Assembly (NCBI GenBank): GCA_032161045.1
Contig: JAVHTH010000003.1
From: Fervidibacter sinensis
GTDB lineage: Bacteria; Armatimonadota; Fervidibacteria; Fervidibacterales; Fervidibacteraceae
Length of the DNA: 64,000 nt
Strand: one strand, 5' to 3'
Below are positions 17,074 to 23,850 of the stretch, piece after piece (the stretch's first letter is position 1; every line of letters starts with the position of its first letter). Made by a program: the position numbers and the translations under genes. A model generated the notes under the pieces. The model was not told the DNA's origin. It saw only the letters and a program-made list of their open reading frames with translations, and did no database searches.

Positions 17074-17937
17074 TTAGTCGTTAAGCGGGTTGCAGATGAA
17101 TCGCAGGAAGCCGCCTATGTCAATGGGTTGAAACTTCGCGTGTCCGTCCATGTATGTAACTGGTGTCCCGCCCGTAGCCCGACCGGCAGTCACATCGGCA
17201 TCAGTCGCTCCATAGTGAGCGCCCCACGAGTTACAGAAGAGCAACATGTCTTCAGCGGGCTTGGTGATGCTCGCTTGGGAAGCACCGCAAGCGCTCCATC
17301 CCACGGAACTCGTTTGCACGCCTTGAGGGCAAACAACTCCTGAAACCAAGCCGAAAATCACCGCCGCTAACTCTGCACCGCCAGAGTAAGTCGGGACATT
17401 TCCGGGTCTGCCAAACCCATCATAGCAACGATAGCCATACGAACCTGCGTAATCTTCGCACAGATGACCACTTGAATTTCGCATCACTGGGATGCGTAGC
17501 GTTGGGCAGTTGAAAAGTTGCTCGTTTTTGATGTAAGGAGCAAGGACATCAACGATGACTGGCGCTTGTCCCAAAGGTTGATTGCAAACTCCGCCTCCGG
17601 GAACAGCAAGGATTCCGCCCCAAGAGAAGTGGGAGAGGTCACTTGGAGAGTCAAATTCCTGAAGCGAAACGGGATAGCGCTCATCGTAGTCTTGCACATA
17701 CTGCATGACTGCAAGACCTTGCTGCTTCATGTTGGAGATGCAACTTGTAAGCCGTGCCTTTTCGCGAACTTTTGAAAACACAGGGAACAAAATCGCCGCG
17801 AGAATCGCAATGATGGCAATCACCACGAGCAACTCAATGAGGGTGAAACCACGATTTTGGTGGTAGAGCGATTTGCCGAAAGTGCGTGGACTAAAATGTC
17901 CACACTCCACTCCTCTTGCCAACCGCGTCCACATCAT
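17074..17937 (-). CDS. DUF1559-type prepilin (type II pseudopilin-like)
   Basis: 287 residues. A prepilin leader of about 30 residues ends in RG, followed by FTLIELLVVIAIIAILAAIL, the standard cleavage/methylation helix cut by prepilin peptidase. The rest matches the DUF1559 family, with conserved CISNMKQQGLAVMQYVQDYD and the C-terminal H-x9-DG-like motif (TYMDGHAKF). These pseudopilins are numerous in Planctomycetes, Verrucomicrobia and Armatimonadota; their partners are unknown. A near-consensus promoter and a leader hairpin precede the gene, suggesting strong expression. GGGAGG is about 10 bases before the ATG. Confidence 0.9.
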   Translation of the reverse strand: MMWTRLARGVECGHFSPRTFGKSLYHQNRGFTLIELLVVIAIIAILAAILFPVFSKVREKARLTSCISNMKQQGLAVMQYVQDYDERYPVSLQEFDSPSDLSHFSWGGILAVPGGGVCNQPLGQAPVIVDVLAPYIKNEQLFNCPTLRIPVMRNSSGHLCEDYAGSYGYRCYDGFGRPGNVPTYSGGAELAAVIFGLVSGVVCPQGVQTSSVGWSACGASQASITKPAEDMLLFCNSWGAHYGATDADVTAGRATGGTPVTYMDGHAKFQPIDIGGFLRFICNPLND

Positions 17938-17967
17938 CCCTTTATCGCCTCCCCTCTTGTTAATCTC

Positions 17968-17985
17968 CGCCGCTTTTCAGCGGCG
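17968..17985 (-). other. 5'-leader hairpin of the DUF1559 gene
   Basis: The 7-bp stem CGCCGCT/AGCGGCG with a 4-base loop lies at what should be the very 5' end of the transcript, just downstream of the -10 box. No T run follows, so it is more likely a transcript-stabilising structure than a terminator. Confidence 0.55.
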
Positions 17986-17992
17986 CTTGATA

Positions 17993-18021
17993 AAGATAAC
18001 ATCGCCATAGCCTCTTGTCAA
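17993..18021 (-). promoter_or_regulatory. Sigma-70 promoter of the DUF1559 prepilin gene
   Basis: The minus strand has TTGACA (18021-18016), a 17-base spacer and TATCTT (17998-17993): a perfect -35, and a -10 matching at four of six positions. It is the strongest vegetative promoter seen in the window. Confidence 0.7.
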
Positions 18022-18072
18022 GGGAAATATCAAGCGAAAGTCAAAGCGGGATTTTGCAGAAGGCACGAAAGT

Positions 18073-19614
18073 CTACCCCAGCGATCTCCTAATTTGCCCT
18101 GCCTCAACGATGTAGTGTTTCAGCCGTTTCTCGTCCCCACCGCGCCGCCAAAGGTGGTAGATGCTTGAGACCAAGTTGCGGTGCAGGTAATGGTCAGTTT
18201 CTTTGGGACCAAATTCCAATCCGAAGAAGCGTTGGCACAACTCAATGTCTTCGCGGATTTTCAGCCATAGAGGTGACTCTTGTTCCAGCAAGTTCAAGTT
18301 TTCCCAACATAGGAACCCACCCGCTTGTTGCAGGTCAAGTTTCAAGTTACGGTAGTAGCGGAACAATGTGTCAAGTAAGCCCTCTCTCTCCGCCTGCAAC
18401 AATCCTCGCCCTACACCTAAGAACTCCGGCGGTATGCCAAGCGAATACAACGCTGCTGTGAACGGGATGGCACGGGGAAGAACTTTCCCTCTAAGCCCCC
18501 TCGGGTAACCGAACAGACCGATGTGAAGCATTCTTTCCCTTCGGCGTGGGACCAACGCTGCCAGTTCGTTAATTAACTCCGCTATCCCTTCCACAACTTC
18601 CTGATAGCACTGGGTGAAAATTTGGATGAGGCGCTTTAACCTTTCTTTGTCTCCTTCCTGCCAGCGCGGCTTCTTGCCCCAGCGAAATCGCAAAGACAAG
18701 TTCAAGTCGCGAACGGCTCTCTCAACAGCATCTTTAGGGTAGTCGTATCTGAACGCTGATTGGATTGTTACAGTTCTCACGCCTTCATATTCGGTCAAAA
18801 ATTGGTCTACTGTGAGCGGTGAGAGACCACCGCGAAATGGTAGACTTCCAACGCCAATGATGGGGTAGACAGGGATACCAGTCTCTTCCTCAAAGTCGGC
18901 GAATTCGCACAAGGCGCCTTTTGCTGCCAAAACTGCAGTTACAATCCCGCTGTTCAATGCTGGGTCGGAACGGGCTATGAAGGCACGAAGGTATGGAGGT
19001 TCGTCCCCGAACTTTTCCCTGTGCTGTTTGAGGTAATCGTCCAGCAAGGTCTTCGCGTTCGTGAGCAACTCTGGAGTTTCAATCAGCGGAATGACATGCA
19101 ACCGGTAGAGTGGGCGACCGTTTCCAAACATTTGTCGCTCCAAATTAGCAGCCTGTTCAAAACTCTCTTGCAAGTAAATCAACTTCCACGCTTCATCGCA
19201 CATCGGCAAAATCACTTCAAACAACGGGGGTGTGAACATGTTCAAATCACGGGCAAGTTCTTCTGCGGTCAGAATGCTCATGTATGCTCTTGCCAATCTG
19301 TAGCCACGCTCAAGCCAAATGTTGGGCAAGCGGAAAGTCAAGAAAACATCCCGCCCCAATTGACGCTGGAGGAAAAAATTGAAGTGTTCGCTGTAAAGCC
19401 TGTCAACAACGGCTTCGTCAACGAACTTGCCTTCCCAGTCCCACATGTATTCTTCGCAGCCCAGTTCGGAAAAGTCCAAAAAGCATTCATAGACCTCGTC
19501 ATAGGAACTTATGAAGGCATCGCCGTTGGTCTTCCAATAAGGGGGTGAAGCGTTATCGGGGTGTTGTGTCGCCATAGTTGCGGGAATTCTGCGCTCAGGA
19601 ATGTAGCCTCCCAT
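18073..19614 (-). CDS. ppcA: Phosphoenolpyruvate carboxylase, archaeal type
   Basis: 513 residues from ATG at 19614, chosen for GGGAG 6 bases upstream. It carries ATQHPDNASPPYW near the N terminus and the archaeal-type PEPC blocks PLIETPELLTNAKTLLDDYL, AFIARSDPALNSGIV, GVGSLPFRGGL and TIQSAFRYDYP. It is much shorter than the roughly 900-residue bacterial/plant enzyme. The reaction is PEP plus bicarbonate to oxaloacetate, feeding the TCA cycle. Most homologues are archaeal, with scattered bacterial cases, so lateral transfer is plausible. The rpoZ gene lies 46 bases upstream on the same strand, probably in one transcript. Confidence 0.9.
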   Translation of the reverse strand: MGGYIPERRIPATMATQHPDNASPPYWKTNGDAFISSYDEVYECFLDFSELGCEEYMWDWEGKFVDEAVVDRLYSEHFNFFLQRQLGRDVFLTFRLPNIWLERGYRLARAYMSILTAEELARDLNMFTPPLFEVILPMCDEAWKLIYLQESFEQAANLERQMFGNGRPLYRLHVIPLIETPELLTNAKTLLDDYLKQHREKFGDEPPYLRAFIARSDPALNSGIVTAVLAAKGALCEFADFEEETGIPVYPIIGVGSLPFRGGLSPLTVDQFLTEYEGVRTVTIQSAFRYDYPKDAVERAVRDLNLSLRFRWGKKPRWQEGDKERLKRLIQIFTQCYQEVVEGIAELINELAALVPRRRERMLHIGLFGYPRGLRGKVLPRAIPFTAALYSLGIPPEFLGVGRGLLQAEREGLLDTLFRYYRNLKLDLQQAGGFLCWENLNLLEQESPLWLKIREDIELCQRFFGLEFGPKETDHYLHRNLVSSIYHLWRRGGDEKRLKHYIVEAGQIRRSLG

Positions 19615-19660
19615 CTCGCTCTCCCTTGACTTTTCGTGTTTTCGCAAGTTTCACCCAATT

Positions 19661-19960
19661 TTACGGGCGATAAGGGAATATGTCCGTTTCCTCAGGTTTA
19701 CCTTGCAATGCCCTCAAGAAGCGTTCGTCTGTCACGCGAAGTTGGTATCTTCCCTCGCTCACTTCCCTCAGGGCGCGAGTAACAGGGTTTTCATCAATGC
19801 GATCACGATCAGGGCTTTCCACAATTTGCCGAGCACGCTCCGAAACTGCCAAGACAAGTAGAAACTTGCTCCTCATCCCTTCCGGCAATTTGTTGAGTTG
19901 ATACTGCAAATCGTTCAGGAGCACGGATTCAGGGACGGCAAGTTCCCGCTCTTGTTCCAT
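19661..19960 (-). CDS. rpoZ: DNA-directed RNA polymerase omega subunit
   Basis: 99 residues containing the omega core: RSKFLLVLAVSERARQIVES, then ENPVTRALREVSEGRYQLRV, equivalent to the family's RARQ...KPVxxALxEI pattern. Omega assists folding and assembly of the beta' subunit. GGAGGTG lies about 10 bases before the ATG. The remaining residues are variable, and the family is short, so assignment rests on the central motif. It is transcribed toward ppcA, away from the groEL terminator. Confidence 0.8.
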   Translation of the reverse strand: MEQERELAVPESVLLNDLQYQLNKLPEGMRSKFLLVLAVSERARQIVESPDRDRIDENPVTRALREVSEGRYQLRVTDERFLRALQGKPEETDIFPYRP

Positions 19961-20034
19961 AACTGGAAGGCACCTCCAAAACGGTTTGGTTTGCTATGAA
20001 GTCAAGTTCAACCCCCAAATTTTTCGTCCGCAAC

Positions 20035-20063
20035 ATGATAGCACAAAGTTTCAGAAAAATCAA
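20035..20063 (-). promoter_or_regulatory. Putative rpoZ-ppcA promoter overlapping the groEL terminator tail
   Basis: The minus strand has TTGATT (20063-20058), a 17-base spacer and TATCAT (20040-20035), about 75 bases upstream of rpoZ. The -35 box begins in the T-rich tail of the groEL terminator. Confidence 0.5.
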
Positions 20064-20098
20064 GCGGTGTGGTAAGCAGTTTCGCCCACCACACCGCT
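20063..20098 (-). terminator. Rho-independent terminator of groES-groEL
   Basis: A perfect 11-bp stem AGCGGTGTGGT/ACCACACCGCT with a 14-base loop, followed on the minus strand by TTGATTTTTC. It begins 22 bases after the groEL stop codon. Confidence 0.85.
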
Positions 20099-20119
20099 TT
20101 TCGGATGTCAAAGTTCAGG

Positions 20120-21727
20120 TTACTCCTTCTTCTCCTCCTCAGGTTTCTCCACGACCAATGCTTCAGTTGTCAGGAACAGCGTGGCTATGCTGACAGCGTT
20201 CTCCAAAGCAGTTCGGACAACTTTCAACGGGTCAACAATTCCCGCTTTGACCAGATCAACGATTTCGCCGGTCAAGGCATTGTAGCCGAAGCGTTCGTTT
20301 TCAGTCTCCTTTTGTTTCGCCCTCACTTGTTCCACAATGATAGAGCCGTCGGCACCAGCGTTCTCAGCAATTTGGCGCAAAGGCTCCTCCAAGGCTCGCT
20401 TGACAATTCTGAAGCCGATTCTCTCATCGCGGTGGCTATCCTCAGGTTCTTCAAGTTTGCTGGCGACATAAACGAGTGCAGCACCGCCACCCGGCAGGAT
20501 TCCTTCTTCAACTGCAGCCTTTGTCGCGTTCAACGCGTCTTCAAAACGGTGCTTCCGCTCCTTCAACTCGGTTTCTGTCGGAGCACCAACTTTAATGACA
20601 GCAACGCCGCCAGCAAGTTTCGCCAATCGTTCCTCCAACTTCTCGCGGTCATAATCGCTCTCTGTCTCCTCAATTTGCTTTCGGATTTGTTGGATGCGAG
20701 CGGCAATTTCCTCCTTGCGTCCGCCACCTTCAACAATCGTCGTCTTCTCTTTCTCAACGATGACACGCCGTGCAGTGCCCAACTCCTCCAGTTGGATGGT
20801 TTCAATCTTGACTCCCAAATCTTCGCTGAAGAACTTGCCTCCCGTCAGGATAGCGATGTCTTGCAGGATAGCCTTCCTTCGTTCTCCAAAGGCTGGTGCC
20901 TTCACCGCACAACATTGAAGGACGCCACGCAGTTTGTTGACGACCAAAGTTGCCAGCGCGTCGCCTTCAACATTCTCCGCAATTATCAGCAATGGGCGAC
21001 CAGCACGGGCTACCTTTTCCAGCAACGGGACAAGTTCAAGGGCTGAAGTCAATTTCTTCTCGTGGACGAAAATGAGTGGGTCCTCAAGCACGCACCTCAT
21101 CGTCTCTGGGTCGGTGATGAAGTAGGGGGAGATGTAGCCCCTATCAAATTGCATGCCCTCAACAACTTCCACCGTTGTCTTCGTTCCTTTGCCTTCCTCA
21201 ATTGTGATGACGCCATCTTTACCAACCTTATCCATTGCGTCAGCAATAATTTCACCAATTTCTGGGTCGTTACCGGCGATGGTGGCGACATGTTGGACTT
21301 CTTCCTTGCTTGTCACAGGTATGGCGAGTTTGCGCAATTGCTCCACCGCTTGCTTCAATGCCTTCTCCATGCCCCGCTTAAGGAAGACAGGGTTAACGCC
21401 AGCAGCGACGACTTTCAACCCTTCCCTCAACATCGCTGCTGCCAGAACGACTGCCGTGGTGGTGCCGTCGCCAGCGACATCGTTCGTCTTGCTGGCTGTT
21501 TCTCGCATCAAGCGAGCGCCTAAGTCCTCAAACTTATCGGTCAACTCAATTTCCTTTGCGACCGTCACTCCGTCTTTGGTGATGAGGGGTGAACCCCACT
21601 TGCGGTCCAAGACTACCAATCGTCCCTTCGGTCCAAGAGTAGAAGCAACTGCTTGAGCGACCTTGAACGCTCCACGAGCCATCGCTTGCCGAGCGTGTTC
21701 GCGGAACAACAATTGCTTTGCTGCCAT
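20120..21727 (-). CDS. groEL: Chaperonin GroEL (Hsp60)
   Basis: 535 residues, near the usual 540-548. Conserved chaperonin blocks are present: ASTLGPKGR, TKDGVTVAKEI, VAGDGTTTAVVLA (nucleotide site), DRGYISPYFITDPE, VKAPAFGERRKAILQDIA and EEGILPGGGAAL. It forms the double-ring folding chamber with GroES in the cytoplasm. The C terminus ends EKPEEEKKE, charged, instead of the Gly-Gly-Met repeats common in other bacteria. GAGGAGGTGA precedes the ATG. It is 59 bases downstream of groES and ends in a clear terminator. Confidence 0.97.
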   Translation of the reverse strand: MAAKQLLFREHARQAMARGAFKVAQAVASTLGPKGRLVVLDRKWGSPLITKDGVTVAKEIELTDKFEDLGARLMRETASKTNDVAGDGTTTAVVLAAAMLREGLKVVAAGVNPVFLKRGMEKALKQAVEQLRKLAIPVTSKEEVQHVATIAGNDPEIGEIIADAMDKVGKDGVITIEEGKGTKTTVEVVEGMQFDRGYISPYFITDPETMRCVLEDPLIFVHEKKLTSALELVPLLEKVARAGRPLLIIAENVEGDALATLVVNKLRGVLQCCAVKAPAFGERRKAILQDIAILTGGKFFSEDLGVKIETIQLEELGTARRVIVEKEKTTIVEGGGRKEEIAARIQQIRKQIEETESDYDREKLEERLAKLAGGVAVIKVGAPTETELKERKHRFEDALNATKAAVEEGILPGGGAALVYVASKLEEPEDSHRDERIGFRIVKRALEEPLRQIAENAGADGSIIVEQVRAKQKETENERFGYNALTGEIVDLVKAGIVDPLKVVRTALENAVSIATLFLTTEALVVEKPEEEKKE

Positions 21728-21786
21728 TCCGCTTCACCTCCTCAACTCAGCGGTTTCAGTTTCCGGGTGCAATGAGCCTTTCCAAA

Positions 21787-22092
21787 TCACTCCTCCACGA
21801 CCGCATAGATGTCATCAACGCTAAGCAAGATGTGCTTTTCGCCGTTGAGTTTAATTTCCGTGCCAGCGTATTTGCTGAAAATCACAGTATCGCCCGGCTT
21901 GACACCCAACTCTTCAAAAGGCACTACTCGCCCGTCCTTCAATTGCTTGCCGGAGCCGACAGCAACGACTTTGCCTTTGAAAGGTTTCTCCTTTGCTGTG
22001 TCAGGCAGGTAGATTCCTCCGGGTGTCTTCTCCTCTTCTTCCACGACCTTGACGAGCACCTTATCGGCGAGCGGCTTAACTACCGTTGCCAT
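21787..22092 (-). CDS. groES: Co-chaperonin GroES
   Basis: 101 residues: KPLADKVLVKVVEEEEKTPG, the mobile-loop region GGIYLPDTAKEKP, and VKPGDTVIFSKYAGTEIKLN. It caps the GroEL ring. AGGAGGTGA lies 5-6 bases before the ATG. A sigma-70 promoter with a 23-bp palindrome beside it precedes the gene. It is the first gene of the groES-groEL operon. Confidence 0.97.
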   Translation of the reverse strand: MATVVKPLADKVLVKVVEEEEKTPGGIYLPDTAKEKPFKGKVVAVGSGKQLKDGRVVPFEELGVKPGDTVIFSKYAGTEIKLNGEKHILLSVDDIYAVVEE

Positions 22093-22182
22093 TTTCGTTC
22101 ACCTCCTTGCGAGTTCACTTGTGAGAGTTTCGCACTGGCAAGCCCAAAGGAGACATTGGAGGCAACTGAGAAGCCATAAAAA

Positions 22183-22211
22183 ATTTTAGGCATTGGTGCC
22201 GACTTTGTAAA
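22183..22211 (-). promoter_or_regulatory. Sigma-70 promoter of groES-groEL
   Basis: On the minus strand TTTACA (22211-22206), a 17-base spacer and TAAAAT (22188-22183), leaving a leader of about 80 bases before groES. No CIRCE element is visible. Confidence 0.65.
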
Positions 22212-22212
22212 G

Positions 22213-22235
22213 CCTTTGAGAACTGTTGACAAAGG
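22213..22235. promoter_or_regulatory. 23-bp palindrome directly upstream of the groES -35 box
   Basis: CCTTTG-TC-AAC-A-GTT-CT-CAAAGG is dyad-symmetric in the outer six and inner three bases on each side. It abuts the -35 hexamer with one base between, a typical position for a regulator site. The regulator is unknown. Confidence 0.45.
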
Positions 22236-22241
22236 TTGAAA

Positions 22242-23666
22242 CTACTCTGAAGGTTGAAGTGCTTCCGCCTTCTTACCCCACAATGCTACCCCTTTCTTGC
22301 TGATTCCAGTGAAAACCAGAGTAGGACGCCAACGCTCCCAATCCCAAGCGGGCAGCACTTTGCCTTCGTATTCTTCTCTGTCGTGAACAAACACGAAATC
22401 GTTTTTGCCAACTTTCCGAATTTTCTGAGAACTGACCCGAACCGTCTGGGAAGGGATGGGGAGGTTATCTGCTGGGTCAAGGACAACGATTTCCCACTCC
22501 CCATCCAAAAGTTGCTCAGGAATTTCTTGCTCGGCTTCACCGGCATATCGCTGCGGAGAGACTACTGGCCATCCATCCCTCGTCCAAACCATCTTTCGGA
22601 CATGAAGATACATCCACGAAGGGTTACGCCACTCGCGGACATGGTGAACCATAAACCAACCCTTTTCTTCGTCCCTCAACACCGAGCAATGACCGGGTGC
22701 CAGCCAAGTTTCGCCGGCTTTAAAACTGTAACCGCCAAGTATTTTCGTCCCAACTGCCCAAGGGTCGGTTGATGTTTCCGTCATCGGACGACCATTGTAG
22801 TCAAGGTATGGTCCGGTTACCTCCTTTGAACGGGCGACTCGGACATTATAGTCACGGAAAAGCGAGTCGTAGGAGACGAAGAGGTAGAACATGTCAAAAT
22901 CGGGGTTGTAAATTACGAACGCCCCCTCAACCGCACCATGGACTGACGCTGGTCGTCGCGCTAACAAAATCTTTTTGTTGGGGTCAATTGCCTTTCCTGT
23001 TGTGGGGTCAAGAGGAGTTATGTAAATGCCGCCGAAATGTGAACCATAGACAAGCCAAGGCTGACCATCCCTGTCAAGGACAACATTTGGATCAATCGCG
23101 TTCGCTTCATCTCCCCAAGTCGTCTTAATGACCTCGCCCAAATCTTCCCAAGGTCCTGCCAAAGATTTACTTCTCGCAACACCGATGTAAGAGCGATTGG
23201 TGCCAAAGATGGAGACGCAGTAGTAGAGGAAAAAGTATTCGCCGATCTTGACGACATCTGGAGCCCAAATGCCTCGTGCCCTTGGAATCCAATTAAGCGC
23301 AGGTTGAGGAATGCCTTCAAATGCGTAGCCAAACCACTCCCAACGAATTAAATCCCGAGACCGGCGAACCTGTATCCCGGGTCTCGCCGGCCCGCCAACG
23401 CGGACATCCGTTGAAAAAAGGTAATAAAACTCCCCGTCCTTCCCAATCGCTGGGTCGTGGACATTATAAACGGTCCATCTTCTCTCATCGTCAAGACCGA
23501 CTTCGTCATACATCGGATACTTCGGTGGTTCATCAGGGAACTTGACAGTTTTTGACGAATTGGGTGAAAGGGAACAATTGAGACACGCAAGTGCAAAACC
23601 AACGACGATTCCGAACAAGGAAGCCCATTTCGTAATTTCAGCCATAGCGCACATGAATTTGGACAT
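22242..23666 (-). CDS. GH43 family glycosidase (arabinanase/arabinofuranosidase-like)
   Basis: 474 residues from ATG at 23666 (AGGTGA 7 bases upstream). The signal ends in ALACLNC, so it may be a lipoprotein. The five-bladed propeller residues of GH43 are visible: catalytic base D71 in VHDPAI, pKa modulator D192 in AIDPNVV, and acid E247 in AVEGAFV. Further blocks are GIWAPDVVKIGEYFFLYYC and LAPGHCSVLRD. A beta-rich C-terminal region of about 100 residues follows. GH43 enzymes with this layout cut alpha-1,5-arabinan or release arabinose or xylose side chains; which one is not decidable here. The GH51 gene lies upstream on the same strand, and the two activities are complementary. Confidence 0.85.
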   Translation of the reverse strand: MSKFMCAMAEITKWASLFGIVVGFALACLNCSLSPNSSKTVKFPDEPPKYPMYDEVGLDDERRWTVYNVHDPAIGKDGEFYYLFSTDVRVGGPARPGIQVRRSRDLIRWEWFGYAFEGIPQPALNWIPRARGIWAPDVVKIGEYFFLYYCVSIFGTNRSYIGVARSKSLAGPWEDLGEVIKTTWGDEANAIDPNVVLDRDGQPWLVYGSHFGGIYITPLDPTTGKAIDPNKKILLARRPASVHGAVEGAFVIYNPDFDMFYLFVSYDSLFRDYNVRVARSKEVTGPYLDYNGRPMTETSTDPWAVGTKILGGYSFKAGETWLAPGHCSVLRDEEKGWFMVHHVREWRNPSWMYLHVRKMVWTRDGWPVVSPQRYAGEAEQEIPEQLLDGEWEIVVLDPADNLPIPSQTVRVSSQKIRKVGKNDFVFVHDREEYEGKVLPAWDWERWRPTLVFTGISKKGVALWGKKAEALQPSE

Positions 23667-23850
23667 AACGCCATCACCTTGTCGTGCCTTTTGTAGGCGC
23701 TGTTTTAGAATGGGAGGGCGAACCTCCCGGTGAGCCAAAACTTTCTGCTGATTTGCCGAAATGCCGAAAAATTCAGCGCACCACACATCGGACTACGCAC
23801 TCGTTTCGGCAGAAGTCTCAACCTCCCACGAAAGATCGTTTCGTTCGCTT

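Noticed and set aside
20069..21046. Long plus-strand open frame (325 codons) opposite groEL
   Set aside because: It lies entirely antisense to a certain groEL gene, has no ribosome site, and its protein is Leu/Phe/Arg-rich in the way expected from reverse reading of the groEL codon pattern.
22093..22240. CIRCE (HrcA) element upstream of groES
   Set aside because: The consensus TTAGCACTC-N9-GAGTGCTAA is not present; only a different dyad was found.
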